A stretch of 63,749 nt of DNA from an uncultured Christensenella sp. (GCA_910583545.1 CAJTXM010000012.1:1-63749); one strand, 5' to 3'; positions 33,173 to 43,395 are shown, counted from the stretch's first letter. Numbers and translations are program-made. The notes: generated by a model not told the origin, from the letters alone.

Positions 33173-34431
33173 TATTGTTTCTCCTTTTTTAAGTATGTGC
33201 TTAAATCGTTAATTTTAACAAGCTCCGAAGTTCCGTCAGACATTTTTTTGACGTTTACTTCTCCGCTTATAAGTTCGTTTTCGCCGATGACCGCCACATA
33301 TTCCGCACCCGATTTGTCGGCATATTTGAATTGCGCCTTTACCGAACGGCCCATAAGGTCACATTCCGCAGAAATACCGCACTTTCTGAGTCCGCTCACC
33401 GTTCTGAACGCGAGTTTGCGCGTCTTTTCGTCCATACCTGCCACATATATGCGCATCTTTTCTTGTTCGGGGATATTTACGCCTTCGGCTTCCATAACCA
33501 TCAACAGCCTTTCTAACCCTCCGCCGAAACCGACTGCAGGAACGCTCTTACCGCCTATCTGTTCCAAAAGCGTGTCGTACCTGCCTCCTCCGCAAACGGT
33601 GCCCTGTGCGCCAGCCGAAGACGAAACGAACTCGAACACTGTACGGCTGTAATAGTCAAGCCCCCTCACGACAGAAGGATTTATCTCATATTCGACTCCG
33701 CTTTCGTCGAGAAGTTCTCTGACGCCTTTAAAATGGGCTTTGCAGTCTTCGCACAGATAGTCTAAAATTTTCGGCGCGCCCGAGGTGAATTTTTTGCACC
33801 CCTCTTCCTTGCAGTCCAAAATTCGCATAGGATTTTTTTCGAATCTCGAATTGCAGTCCGCGCACATATTTGCAAGATGCGGTCTGAAGTATTCTTTAAG
33901 AGCGCTGTTGTAAGCTCTTCTGCATTCAGGACAGCCTATCGAATTAAGTTGGAGTCTGACCTGCTTTAAGCCCAGCCGCTTATAGAAAGTATCCACGAGA
34001 GTTATAACCTCCGCATCGGCTTCGGGCGAAGGCGAACCGTAGAGCTCGATGCCGAACTGATGGTGTTCTCTCAGTCTTCCTGCCTGTGGACGCTCGTACC
34101 TGAACGCAGGGGAAAAGTAATACATCTTTGCAGGCAAGCCGTCGTTAGCCATTGAATTTTCAACGAACGAACGCGCGACGCCTGCCGTACCCTCGGGCTT
34201 TAAAGTGACGGAGCGGTTTCCCTTATCTATGAAAGTATACATCTCCTTATTGACTATATCCGTCGTATCGCCCACACCTCTTAAAAAGAGTTCGGTGTGT
34301 TCAAGAACGGGCGTTCGGATTTCTTTAAAACCGAATGCGTGAGCAACCGAACGCGCGGTCTCTTCGACGTATTGCCATTTATAAGACTGTGAAGGCAGAA
34401 CGTCCTTCATTCCCTTTGCTATATTAATCAT
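33172..34431 (-). CDS. hisS: Histidyl-tRNA synthetase
   Basis: A 419-residue class II synthetase. Motif 2 region: FRYERPQAGRLREHHQFGIE. HisA-type motifs: GGGRYDTLLEQIGG and, before it, LDYYSRTVFEF. Motif 3: AVGFGGGLERL. The C-terminal anticodon domain includes MSDGTSELV. Four cysteine pairs (CPECRRA, CADC, CKEEGCKK, CEDC) form an inserted zinc-ribbon-like segment around residues 170-225 that is seen in some clostridial HisRS. It overlaps trxA by one base. Confidence 0.95.
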   Translation of the reverse strand: MINIAKGMKDVLPSQSYKWQYVEETARSVAHAFGFKEIRTPVLEHTELFLRGVGDTTDIVNKEMYTFIDKGNRSVTLKPEGTAGVARSFVENSMANDGLPAKMYYFSPAFRYERPQAGRLREHHQFGIELYGSPSPEADAEVITLVDTFYKRLGLKQVRLQLNSIGCPECRRAYNSALKEYFRPHLANMCADCNSRFEKNPMRILDCKEEGCKKFTSGAPKILDYLCEDCKAHFKGVRELLDESGVEYEINPSVVRGLDYYSRTVFEFVSSSAGAQGTVCGGGRYDTLLEQIGGKSVPAVGFGGGLERLLMVMEAEGVNIPEQEKMRIYVAGMDEKTRKLAFRTVSGLRKCGISAECDLMGRSVKAQFKYADKSGAEYVAVIGENELISGEVNVKKMSDGTSELVKINDLSTYLKKEKQ

Positions 34432-34446
34432 TATACACCGCTTAAT

Positions 34447-34566
34447 TTAAAAATATTTTTCAAGTGCGTCGGCGGCGTCTTCTGCAAATTTTCTGCCGAG
34501 TTCGACCATAGCTTCCGCGTCGCCGCCGTCTGCGCGCATCTTTAAAGATTTTACAGCGTAATTCAT
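34447..34566 (-). CDS. 39-residue protein resembling a half Sel1 repeat
   Basis: A short frame between hslU and hisS, 2 bases after hslU. It contains GGDAEAMVELGRKFAEDAADA, reminiscent of the GDAEAM..LG segment of Sel1/TPR repeats. No strong SD. It fits tightly between its neighbours and its codon use matches theirs. It may be a real small gene or a remnant of a longer Sel1 protein. Confidence 0.45.
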   Translation of the reverse strand: MNYAVKSLKMRADGGDAEAMVELGRKFAEDAADALEKYF

Positions 34567-34568
34567 TA

Positions 34569-35882
34569 TCAAAGAACGTATTTCTTTAAATCACGGTTTT
34601 TGGTTATATTTTCAAGATGTTCTTCAACGTATTTTGCGTTTACGTCAACCTGAATTACCGGATAATCGTTGCCGCCTGCGTTATAGGAAATATCCTCCAA
34701 AAGTCTTTCCATAACGGTATGCAGACGGCGCGCGCCTATATCTTCGCTTGTGGCGTTGATATCTTCCGAAATTTCGGCTATCTTTTCGATTGCGTCCTTA
34801 GTGAAATGCAAATCGATATTATCGACCGCAAGAAGCGCGGAATACTGTGTGGTTATTGCGTTCTGCGGCTGTGTTAAGATATTTATAAAGTCCTCTTTCG
34901 TGAGGCTTTTAAGTTCAACCTGAATGGGGAACCTGCCCTGCAATTCGGGAATCAAATCTTCCACCTTTGAAACGTGGAACGCACCTGCCGCAATGAAAAG
35001 AATATAATCGGTTTTTACGGGACCGTATTTTGTCATAACGGTACAGCCCTCTACGATGGGAAGTATGTCCCTCTGAACGCCCTCGCGCGAAACGTCCGCG
35101 CCCTGATTTCCCTTGCCTGCGATTTTGTCGATTTCGTCTATAAAAATAATTCCGTCGTTTTCCGCACGGCGGATTGCTTCCGCCGTAACCGCATCGTTAT
35201 CGATGAGTTTGTCGGCTTCCTCCGCTATTATGAGGTTTTTTGCCTCCGATACGGAAATTTTACGCTTCTTTTTCTTGTGCATACCCATACCGTTGAAAAT
35301 AGAGCCTAAATCTATCGCAGCTCCGCTTCCCGGCGAAAGCTCCAAGGGTTTAGGTACGTCGTCGACTTCGATTTCGATCATAGTATTATCGTACTTGCCT
35401 GCGTGAATATCGTCGACAAGATTCTGTTCGAAAAGCTCTTTCGAAAGCTCGCCCCTCTCTTCTTTCTTCATTTCCGCAAGTACTTTCGCAATGCGTCTTT
35501 CGGCGGTGGCAGTAGCTTTATATCTGACCTCTGCGGTCTTTTCCTCTTTGACGAGGCGGATAGCACACTCCGCCAGATCCCTGACCATCGACTCAACGTC
35601 CCTGCCGACGTAGCCAACCTCGGTATACTTCGTCGCTTCTACCTTTAAAAAAGGAGCTTTGACAAGTTTTGCAAGTCTTCTTGCAATTTCCGTCTTGCCC
35701 ACGCCCGTAGGTCCTTTCATAATAATGTTCTTGGGCGTAATCTCCTCCTGCAATTCGGGGGAAAGCTGACTTCTTCTGTAACGGTTGCGAAGGGCGATAG
35801 CCACGGCTTTTTTAGCCTCCGCCTGCCCTATAATGTATTTATTTAACTCGTGTACTGTTTGTTTAGGAGTAAAATCAGCCAT
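34569..35882 (-). CDS. hslU: HslU (ClpY) AAA+ unfoldase of the HslUV protease
   Basis: A 437-residue AAA+ ATPase that feeds proteins to HslV. TPKQTVHELNKYIIGQAEAKKAVAIAL is the HslU start. Walker A is GPTGVGKTEIARRLAKL, pore loop KYTEVGYVGRD, Walker B IIFIDEIDKIA, sensor GRFPIQVEL and C-terminal GARRLHTVMERLLEDISY. The start at 35882 overlaps the hslV stop (TAATG) with GGAGGT upstream, and the longer frame is not needed. Confidence 0.95.
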   Translation of the reverse strand: MADFTPKQTVHELNKYIIGQAEAKKAVAIALRNRYRRSQLSPELQEEITPKNIIMKGPTGVGKTEIARRLAKLVKAPFLKVEATKYTEVGYVGRDVESMVRDLAECAIRLVKEEKTAEVRYKATATAERRIAKVLAEMKKEERGELSKELFEQNLVDDIHAGKYDNTMIEIEVDDVPKPLELSPGSGAAIDLGSIFNGMGMHKKKKRKISVSEAKNLIIAEEADKLIDNDAVTAEAIRRAENDGIIFIDEIDKIAGKGNQGADVSREGVQRDILPIVEGCTVMTKYGPVKTDYILFIAAGAFHVSKVEDLIPELQGRFPIQVELKSLTKEDFINILTQPQNAITTQYSALLAVDNIDLHFTKDAIEKIAEISEDINATSEDIGARRLHTVMERLLEDISYNAGGNDYPVIQVDVNAKYVEEHLENITKNRDLKKYVL

Positions 35883-36418
35883 TAAACCACCTCCACTTTG
35901 ATATTGTCGTTCGTATATACGCAAATCTCGCTTGCGATTTTAAGCGACTTTTGAGCTATTTCGTCTGCGGAATAATCGGTATTCTGCATAAGCGCGCGCG
36001 CCGCCGCCAGAGCGTAGTTGCCGCCGCTGCCTATCGCCGCAATTCCGTCGTCGGGCTCTATAACCTCGCCCGTGCCCGAAACTATAAGCATTGTGTCCTT
36101 GTCGGCAACTATCATTAAAGCTTCGAGCTTTCTGACCGCCTTATCCGAACGCCACAGCTCGGCAAGCTCCACCGCCGAACGCATTAGATTGCCCGAAAAC
36201 TTATTCAGCATACCCTCAAACTTTTCGCTTAAAGAGAACGCGTCCGAAACAGAGCCTGCAAAGCCCAGAACGACTTTTCCGCCGTAAATTCTTCTCACCT
36301 TCGTCGCGCTGTTTTTGAAAATTACGGACTCGCCCATAGTAACCTGACCGTCGCCGGCGATTGCAGTCTTTCCGTTTTTCTTAACTCCGCATATAGTAGT
36401 TGCGTGAAACTCAACCAT
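35882..36418 (-). CDS. hslV: HslV (ClpQ) peptidase subunit
   Basis: A 178-residue N-terminal-nucleophile peptidase of the proteasome fold. The active Thr follows a six-residue propeptide in FHATTICGV. GDGQVTMG, KVRRIYGGKVVLGFAGSVSDAF and IGSGGNYALAAARAL are the standard motifs. It is paired with hslU. Threonine rather than the Ser of Bacillus ClpQ is used. Confidence 0.95.
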   Translation of the reverse strand: MVEFHATTICGVKKNGKTAIAGDGQVTMGESVIFKNSATKVRRIYGGKVVLGFAGSVSDAFSLSEKFEGMLNKFSGNLMRSAVELAELWRSDKAVRKLEALMIVADKDTMLIVSGTGEVIEPDDGIAAIGSGGNYALAAARALMQNTDYSADEIAQKSLKIASEICVYTNDNIKVEVV

Positions 36419-36505
36419 GTTTATTACCCTCTATAAAAAATGTCTTTTATTTTAATTTAAACTTTTTAGCTCACATTGAAACAACTTATTAAAATCTGTA
36501 TCTTG

Positions 36506-37117
36506 TTAAATCAGGCTTAAGCGTTTTAGAGCCTGTTTTGTAAATTCTCTTTTATCGTTAACAAGCAAATTAAAAAATTGATTACATGTAAGCTCTGTTT
36601 CCTTTCCCTGAAGAAAATTATACAATGCACTATCTAATTCATATTTACAAGCTTTTTCTCCGTTATCATCATATAAAACAACATCAATACTTAACTTTGA
36701 TACAAGTTTGCAACTGACTTTAAGCCATGCCTGTTCAAATGAAACCAGCTTTTCACTGAAAACGCCGTCGTTACTAACTACAAACCCCGTGTCGGTAATT
36801 ATTCCCCTTTCCTTTAAAATGCGCTCGGCTTCTTCGAACGGCATATCCGTAAATTCTTTTTCAAGTTCCGCCGTCAACTTCAAAATATTTCTATTATAGA
36901 ACGTTTTGTCAAGTATGAAAAAGATAACGAGCCCTATTGCAAACAATCCGAAACCGCCGCCCATTACCGCGTAGGTTATAACGTTTTCTCCGTAAATACA
37001 GCCGACCGCAACCATTACAGCGACCACCGCCGTAAACCAAAAAGCAAAAAACGAAACGAGCGCAACGCTCAGTCTGAACAAATATTTCGGCTGATATTTC
37101 CTGCTTAGATTTATCAT
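36506..37117 (-). CDS. Two-helix membrane protein, unknown function
   Basis: 203 residues. Two hydrophobic helices (about 14-40 and 44-70) are followed by a cytoplasmic-looking alpha/beta domain of ~130 residues. The start overlaps the trmFO stop by 4 bases, so it is in the topA-trmFO-hslVU operon. No family recognised. Confidence 0.7.
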   Translation of the reverse strand: MINLSRKYQPKYLFRLSVALVSFFAFWFTAVVAVMVAVGCIYGENVITYAVMGGGFGLFAIGLVIFFILDKTFYNRNILKLTAELEKEFTDMPFEEAERILKERGIITDTGFVVSNDGVFSEKLVSFEQAWLKVSCKLVSKLSIDVVLYDDNGEKACKYELDSALYNFLQGKETELTCNQFFNLLVNDKREFTKQALKRLSLI

Positions 37118-38406
37118 AGGCTTCCCCTGTATTCCCTTACCGTTTTCAAGGCTCTTTCGGCAAGCGCGGAGTAGCGCTGTTTTTTGTCGCGTATGCGGTT
37201 TTCAAGCGGACGGAGTATTCCGAAATTCGCGTTCATAGGCTGAAAATCTTTATTAGGTGCGGCAATATGCGCCGACAAAGCGCCTAAAACGCAAGTGTCG
37301 TCGGGAATTTTCGGCTGTCGTCCGTTCAGCTTTTCATAGAGGTGAATTGCCGAAAGCATACCGCTTGCCGCGGACTCGACGTAGCCCTCGACGCCCGTAA
37401 TCTGACCGGCAAAAAATATTTGTCCGTTGTCTTTTAAGGAAAAGTCTGCGTTCAGGCAGTCGGGCGAATTAATAAACGTGTTTCTGTGCATAACGCCGTA
37501 TCTTAAAAACTCGGCGTTTTTTAAAGCGGGTATCATTGAAAAAACGCGCTTCTGCTCGCCGAATTTCAAGTTGGTCTGAAAGCCGACTAAATTGTACGCT
37601 TCGCCGGATATATTCTCTTTTCTTAGTTGCAGTACGGCGTAATACTTATTGCCGTTTCCGTCGGTAAGCCCGACGGGCTTCAACATCGCAAATCTTAAAC
37701 TGTCCTTCCCCCTTGCCGCCATCACCTCGACGGGCATACACCCTTCGAAAATTTCACTCTTTTCGAAGTCGTGCAAAATGGCCCTCTCCGCCGAGACAAG
37801 CTCGGTTACGAAATTTTCATACTCATCTTTTGTCATAGGACAGTTTACGTAATCGTCGCCGCCCTTGCCGTATCTGTCGCCGAAAAAACACTTTCCGAAA
37901 TCAATGCTTTCCTTTGAAACGATAGGAGCCGAAGCGTCGTAAAAATGTAATTGACCTCCGCATATACGGAGGATATCTTCGGAAAGCGCGGAAGTAGTCA
38001 GCGGTCCGGTGGCGATTATGCACCAGCCTTCCGGCACCGTTTTCACTTCATCGCATACTATTTCTATATTTTTACAGTCCTTTATTTTTTCGGTGAGAAA
38101 CCGCGCAAACTCTGCCCTGTCGACCGCAAGCGCACCGCCTGCAGGAACGCGCGCCGCTTCCGCCGCCTGCATAGTAAGCGAACCTAAAACGCGCATTTCT
38201 TCTTTTAAAAGTCCGCAGGCGTTGCCGTAGACGTCGTTGCTTTTCAGAGAGTTCGAACAGACGAGTTCACCGAAATTTTTATCGCTGTGCGCAGGCGTGA
38301 ACGACTTCGGCTTTATATCGTAAAGCTCAACCTCAACGCCCCTTTCGGCAAGCAGATACGCCGCTTCGCAGCCTGCAAGCCCTGCGCCTATTACTTTAAC
38401 TTTCAT
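37114..38406 (-). CDS. trmFO: Methylenetetrahydrofolate-tRNA U54 methyltransferase TrmFO
   Basis: A 430-residue FAD enzyme making m5U54 in tRNA with methylene-THF. IGAGLAGCEAAYLLAERGV binds FAD. HSDKNFGELVCSNSLKS and RVPAGGALAVDR are TrmFO signatures. FAGQITGVEGYVESAASG is near the C-terminus. The start at 38406 overlaps topA by 11 bases; the frame upstream belongs to topA in another phase. The topA-trmFO pairing is standard in Firmicutes. Confidence 0.95.
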   Translation of the reverse strand: MKVKVIGAGLAGCEAAYLLAERGVEVELYDIKPKSFTPAHSDKNFGELVCSNSLKSNDVYGNACGLLKEEMRVLGSLTMQAAEAARVPAGGALAVDRAEFARFLTEKIKDCKNIEIVCDEVKTVPEGWCIIATGPLTTSALSEDILRICGGQLHFYDASAPIVSKESIDFGKCFFGDRYGKGGDDYVNCPMTKDEYENFVTELVSAERAILHDFEKSEIFEGCMPVEVMAARGKDSLRFAMLKPVGLTDGNGNKYYAVLQLRKENISGEAYNLVGFQTNLKFGEQKRVFSMIPALKNAEFLRYGVMHRNTFINSPDCLNADFSLKDNGQIFFAGQITGVEGYVESAASGMLSAIHLYEKLNGRQPKIPDDTCVLGALSAHIAAPNKDFQPMNANFGILRPLENRIRDKKQRYSALAERALKTVREYRGSL

Positions 38407-40702
38407 TTTCTTTAAGCTCTTCGGTATAGTCGCAACTCTTTTCCGAGCAGTGAATTCTGCCGTTGCGTTTGACGAGATATTTTCCGCACTTGGGACACTT
38501 TGTGCCGGTGGGCGCATCCCAGCTTAAAAATTTACAGGCAGGATAACCCGTACAGCCGTAATAAATTTTGCCCGTCTTTGAACGCATACGGCGCATAGGC
38601 TTTCCGCAGTCGGGGCAGACGCCTTCGACCTTGTCGTTGCCGTCCGTACCGTTCTGCGGTCTTTTGGCTCCGCATTTGGGGCACTCTAAAAACGCGCCGT
38701 ACCTGCCCTTTTTCAAAAGCATAGCGCTTCCGCAGTCAAGACATTTTTCCTCGGTGAGTTTGGCGTCTATGGGAAGGATAGACGAACATTCGGGATAGTT
38801 GGGGCAGGCAAGGAACTTGCCGTATTTACCGCTCTTGACTATCATATTCGCTCCGCACTTGGGACAGCGCACTTCCGAAATTTCCGTTTCGCCTTCGCTG
38901 ACTATGTTCGAGCAAGCAGGATAATTCGAGCAGGCGAGATACTTGCCGTATTTGCCTATTCGCCTTATCATCGGGTTTCCGCACTTTTCGCATTTGATGT
39001 CCGTCGTCTCGTCGCCGTCGGTCGAAGCCGTTTTAAGCTTTTCGGCAAACGACGGATAAAATGAAGAAATGATAGTATGCCAGTCGACGCCGCCGTCCTC
39101 TATCTTATCGAGGTCGTCCTCCATATGCGCTGTAAAGCCGACGTCCATAATGTCCGTAAAATATTTTATAAGCATATCGGTTATTTTATACGCGACTTCG
39201 GTGGGCACCATATATTTGCCCTCCTTTTCGACGTAACGGCGCTTTGTGAGAACCGAAATGATAGAAGCGTAAGTAGAAGGTCTGCCTATACCCTTTTCTT
39301 CCATAACCTTTACGAGCGAAGCGTCCGTATATCTTAACGGGGGACGGGTGAACTTCTGTTCTTTTAAAAGCGCGTTAAGGTTTAATATATCCCCCTCTTC
39401 CACCGGCGGAAAGAGCGCCGCAACGTCCTCGTCATCATCTTTCTGTACTTCCTGATAAGCCGCGGTATATCCTGCAAACAGCATAGCTTTTCCACTTGCC
39501 TTGAAAGTATAGCCTGCCGACTCGGTTTCGATCTGCATCGAATTGTACTGCGCCTCCGCCATCTGCGAAGCGACGAAACGGTCGTAAATAAGTTTATATA
39601 CGTTGTAATGCTTTTTATCGAGCGAGCCCTTTACGCTTGCAGGCGTAACGTTTAAATTGATCGGTCTTATCGCCTCGTGCGCGTCCTGCGCGCCCTTTTT
39701 CGTCGCGTAAAAATTAGGTTTCTGCGGAACGTATTCCGCGCCGTATTCTCTTTCGATAAATTTCAGCGCGTTGTCCTGCGCCTCTTTCGAAACGCGCACG
39801 GAGTCCGTTCTTATATACGTTATAAGCGCAATATGGTCTCCGCCCACGTCCATACCTTCGTAAAGATGCTGCGCAACGAGCATTATTTCCGGCGAGGTCA
39901 TAGAGAATTTATTCGAAGCGTCCTGTTGAAGCGACGATGTGGTAAAAGGTGCGGGCGCGTGCTGCCTGGTTACACCCTTCTTGACTTTGGTTACTTTGAA
40001 AGTTCCCTTCTTTACCTCTTCCTCGACTTTTTCAGCTTGCTCTTTGCCTATGCTTTCGCCCGTCTTTTTAAGTTGATAAGTCGCCTTGAACTGCTGATAT
40101 TTTTTCTCGGTGTCCTGCAACTGCGCCGAAAACGTCCAGTACTCGTCGGGCACGAACGCCTGAATTTCCCTCTCCCTGTCGACGATAAGACGAAGCGCGA
40201 CAGACTGAACCCTGCCTGCCGAAAGTCCGTTCTGAATACGGTTATTTAAAAGCGGAGAAAGCTTATAACCGACAAGCCTGTCCAGAACGCGCCTTGCCTG
40301 CTGTGCGTCGACTAAGTTATAATTAATTTTGCGCGGATGCTTCAATGCTTTTTCCACGGCGGAGGGAGAAATTTCGTTGAACTCTATTCTGTTCTCACCG
40401 TTGCCGTCAAGTCCCAAAACCGTTTGAAGATGCCAGCTTATCGCCTCGCCCTCTCTGTCGGGGTCGGTCGCAAGAAAAACTTTATCGGCTTTCTGCGCCT
40501 CGGCGGTCAGCCTCTTTATGACTTCCTTCTTGCTCGGCGTGATTTCGTACTTCGGCTCGAAGTTGGAAGTGATTTTTACGCCCAACGTCTTTTCGGGCAG
40601 GTCCCTGACGTGTCCGCCCGAAGCGTCCACCTTGTACTTGCCCTTTAAATACTTTGAAATTGTCTTTGCCTTTGACGGCGATTCAACTATAATGAGATCC
40701 AT
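38396..40702 (-). CDS. topA: DNA topoisomerase I
   Basis: A 768-residue type IA topoisomerase. The TOPRIM domain starts LIIVESPSKAKTI, with FLATDPDREGEAISWH. The catalytic Tyr is in ITYIRTDSVR. GRPSTYASII follows. The C-terminal ~190 residues carry five four-cysteine zinc ribbons (C..C...C..YPxC type), more than the three of E. coli. GAGGG lies 5 bases before the ATG at 40702. The first gene after dprA. Confidence 0.96.
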   Translation of the reverse strand: MDLIIVESPSKAKTISKYLKGKYKVDASGGHVRDLPEKTLGVKITSNFEPKYEITPSKKEVIKRLTAEAQKADKVFLATDPDREGEAISWHLQTVLGLDGNGENRIEFNEISPSAVEKALKHPRKINYNLVDAQQARRVLDRLVGYKLSPLLNNRIQNGLSAGRVQSVALRLIVDREREIQAFVPDEYWTFSAQLQDTEKKYQQFKATYQLKKTGESIGKEQAEKVEEEVKKGTFKVTKVKKGVTRQHAPAPFTTSSLQQDASNKFSMTSPEIMLVAQHLYEGMDVGGDHIALITYIRTDSVRVSKEAQDNALKFIEREYGAEYVPQKPNFYATKKGAQDAHEAIRPINLNVTPASVKGSLDKKHYNVYKLIYDRFVASQMAEAQYNSMQIETESAGYTFKASGKAMLFAGYTAAYQEVQKDDDEDVAALFPPVEEGDILNLNALLKEQKFTRPPLRYTDASLVKVMEEKGIGRPSTYASIISVLTKRRYVEKEGKYMVPTEVAYKITDMLIKYFTDIMDVGFTAHMEDDLDKIEDGGVDWHTIISSFYPSFAEKLKTASTDGDETTDIKCEKCGNPMIRRIGKYGKYLACSNYPACSNIVSEGETEISEVRCPKCGANMIVKSGKYGKFLACPNYPECSSILPIDAKLTEEKCLDCGSAMLLKKGRYGAFLECPKCGAKRPQNGTDGNDKVEGVCPDCGKPMRRMRSKTGKIYYGCTGYPACKFLSWDAPTGTKCPKCGKYLVKRNGRIHCSEKSCDYTEELKENES

Positions 40703-40747
40703 ATCAACCCTCATTTAACGTATTGTTTTTTATATCTGATTTAAGGA

Positions 40748-41812
40748 TTAAACCGCACCGTAACGGTTTCCGCCGAGTCTTACGGCAAGCCCCTTTATTT
40801 CAAGCGCGGTCAGAACGGGAATAATTTCGTAAGTCTGCTTGCCGAGGCTGTCTGCGACGGCGGACAAAAGCACCCCGTCCGTTTTGCTGATTTCGCCGAG
40901 CACCGCTTTTTCGAGTGCGGAGAGCTCAGTGCAATTTCCGCGTCTTTTCAAGTCTAAACCAAAAGCCGAGAAAATGTCAAGTATATTTTCCGTAAGATAT
41001 GCGCCGTTTTTTATAAGCGAATTACAGCCTGCACCCGAAGCGATATGCGGTGAATAGGGAAAAGCGAAAACGTCCCTGCCGTACTCCGAAGCGCACTCCG
41101 CTGTAATGAGCGCACCGCTTTTTTCACCTGCCGAAGCAACGAGTACGCCCTTTGAAAGTCCTGCGATTATGCGGTTTCTGACGGGGAAATTATACTTTGA
41201 AGCGCGCATATGCGGCGGATATTCCGAAACGAGCAAACCCTTTTCGGAAATTTCTCTTGCAAGGGATACGTTGACCGACGGATAAATATTGTCGAAACCG
41301 CTTGCCGTAACGCTTATTGCTTTGCCCGATAAAAGCGCGCCCGAAAGCGCCGCCGTGTCGGCTCCGTCTGCAATGCCGGAAACTACCGTGAACGCCGCCG
41401 TCAGCTCCGATGAAATTTTTCTGCAAAGCGCAAGCGCGTTAGCCGTACTTTTCCGCGAACCGACCACGGCAAAGCAATTTGTTTTGAGAAGCGAAACGTT
41501 GCCCTTGCAGTAAAGAAGAAGCGGCGGTCTGTCGATATGCCTCAATATATCGGGATAGCTTTCTGAAAAACAGGCGACGCAGGTTATTCCCCTCTTTTCA
41601 AGTCCGCTGAGAATACGCGACCTGTACGCGCCGTCGGATAACTTTTCTTTTACAGTATTATATACGCCGTAAGAAAGAGTTTTAATCAGAAATTTTTCTA
41701 TATCCTGTCTTTCCGTATCGGCGCATTTAAAAACAAGCGCGCGCTTCACCGCGTCGCTTATCTCTTCGACAGAGGACAGAATTATAAAATTTTCTTCGTC
41801 TTTCGTGTACAT
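40748..41812 (-). CDS. dprA: DNA-processing protein DprA
   Basis: 354 residues. The Rossmann-like core has AVVGSRKSTANALALCRKIS, VSGIADGADTAAL, and FPVRNRIIAGLSKGVLVA, which binds ssDNA in transformation and loads RecA. A C-terminal winged-helix-like region ends the protein. It starts right at the stop of the comM gene. DprA is often kept in strains not known to be competent. Confidence 0.93.
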   Translation of the reverse strand: MYTKDEENFIILSSVEEISDAVKRALVFKCADTERQDIEKFLIKTLSYGVYNTVKEKLSDGAYRSRILSGLEKRGITCVACFSESYPDILRHIDRPPLLLYCKGNVSLLKTNCFAVVGSRKSTANALALCRKISSELTAAFTVVSGIADGADTAALSGALLSGKAISVTASGFDNIYPSVNVSLAREISEKGLLVSEYPPHMRASKYNFPVRNRIIAGLSKGVLVASAGEKSGALITAECASEYGRDVFAFPYSPHIASGAGCNSLIKNGAYLTENILDIFSAFGLDLKRRGNCTELSALEKAVLGEISKTDGVLLSAVADSLGKQTYEIIPVLTALEIKGLAVRLGGNRYGAV

Positions 41813-43330
41813 TTATTTAAGATCCGCACTTCTGTAAGAAACTGCTTCGAGAATATGTTCGGGCTGAATACTCTCCGAAAAAGCGAGATCGGCAATCGTA
41901 CGCGCAACCTTGATTATCCGTGAACGCGCTCTGGCTGAAAGATGAAGATTTTCGAAAGCATTTTTAAGAATCATTTCGCATTCCGCCGAAAGACGGCAGT
42001 ATTTTTTAATCTGCCTTTCGCCCATACCCGCATTGACGGAAATACTGTCTTCGAGGAAACGTTCCCTCTGTATACTGCGCGCCCTTTCAACTCTCGCTTT
42101 GACAGCCGAACTGCTCTCCTCGTTGCTTTCGCCTGCAAGTTCTTCGTACCTGACGCCGTCAACCTCGACGTGCAGATCTATTCTGTCGAGCAAAGGACCC
42201 GAAATCTTACTTCTGTATTTGCGAATCTGCGCAGGGGTGCAGCTGCATTCCGAATACGACGAACCGTAGTTGCCGCAGGGGCAGGGATTCATACTTGCGC
42301 AGAGAATGAAGTCAGCAGGGAAAGTAACCGCCGCACCCGACCTCGTTACCGTAATTACCTTATCTTCGAGGGGCTGTCTGAGCGCTTCGAGCGCGTGCCT
42401 CGTGTATTCGGGAAGTTCGTCTAAAAACAGCACGCCCCTGTCGGCTTTTGAAATTTCACCCGGCAATATGCGCCTGCTTCCGCCTCCGCACAATGAAACC
42501 GCCGTAGCCGTATGGTGGGGCGTTCTGAACGGACGGAGCGTGACTATCCCCTCGTCGTTCAGCTCTCCCGCAACGGAATGTATCTTAGTGACTTCGAGCG
42601 CTTCGTCGAAAGTCATATCCGGCATTATAGTGGGTATGCACCTTGCAAGCATAGTCTTGCCTGTACCGGGAGGCCCTGCAAGCAGAATATTGTGTCCGCC
42701 GGCGACGGCTATTTCCAAAGCCCTCTTTGCCGTCCTCTGACCGCGCACCAGCGACATATCGCAGTTATACGAAGTCTCCGCGCGCTTAGCTACGAAACTG
42801 CGGTGGGTGACGGGCTGAAAACAACCCTCACCCTTCAGAAACGAAACCGCATCGGCAAGGTTTTTAAGAGCGTAAACTTCCGTACCTTCGATATAGCTCG
42901 CCTCGTTTGCATTTGAATACGGAATAACGAATTTTTTGAAGCCCTTGTTCCTCGCAGATATGAGCACGGGAAGTATTCCCGTAACGGGACGGAGCGAACC
43001 GTCGAGCGCAAGTTCGCCGAGAAAAACGAAATCCGTCTTACAGTCAAGCTGACCGCTTGCTATTAAAATGCTCACGGCAAGGGGCAAATCGTATTGCGAG
43101 CCCTCTTTCTTTATATCGGCAGGAGCAAGATTTATTGTGATTTTATTTACGGGGAAAAGGAAACGGCTGTTCTTAATAGCGGAAGTTACCCGTTCCTTGC
43201 TTTCCTTTACCGCCGTATCGGGAAGCCCTACCAGATCGTAAGAAACCATCCCCTTGTTTATATCCGTTTCGACTTCGACTGGAACGCCTTCCAGCCCGTT
43301 GAGCGCGAAACTTGCAACTTTCGATAACAC
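41813..43330 (-). CDS. comM: ComM/YifB-family Mg-chelatase-like AAA+ ATPase
   Basis: 505 residues. N-terminal Lon-like domain (FALNGLEGVPVEVETDI; GLPDTAVKESKERVTSAI). Walker A is AGPPGTGKTML, the sensor/ChlI motif FRTPHHTATAVSLCGGG, Walker B VLFLDELPEYTR, followed by the four-Cys CPCGNYG...CSC. C-terminal RARSRIIKVARTIADL. ComM promotes branch migration of incoming DNA during transformation. It is adjacent to dprA. Confidence 0.93.
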   Translation of the reverse strand: MLSKVASFALNGLEGVPVEVETDINKGMVSYDLVGLPDTAVKESKERVTSAIKNSRFLFPVNKITINLAPADIKKEGSQYDLPLAVSILIASGQLDCKTDFVFLGELALDGSLRPVTGILPVLISARNKGFKKFVIPYSNANEASYIEGTEVYALKNLADAVSFLKGEGCFQPVTHRSFVAKRAETSYNCDMSLVRGQRTAKRALEIAVAGGHNILLAGPPGTGKTMLARCIPTIMPDMTFDEALEVTKIHSVAGELNDEGIVTLRPFRTPHHTATAVSLCGGGSRRILPGEISKADRGVLFLDELPEYTRHALEALRQPLEDKVITVTRSGAAVTFPADFILCASMNPCPCGNYGSSYSECSCTPAQIRKYRSKISGPLLDRIDLHVEVDGVRYEELAGESNEESSSAVKARVERARSIQRERFLEDSISVNAGMGERQIKKYCRLSAECEMILKNAFENLHLSARARSRIIKVARTIADLAFSESIQPEHILEAVSYRSADLK

Positions 43331-43395
43331 GCATTTTCTCCTTAGTTTGTTTTTAATTCAAATAAGCCGACGCCGCAGCGCGGCGCTCAGAGTAA

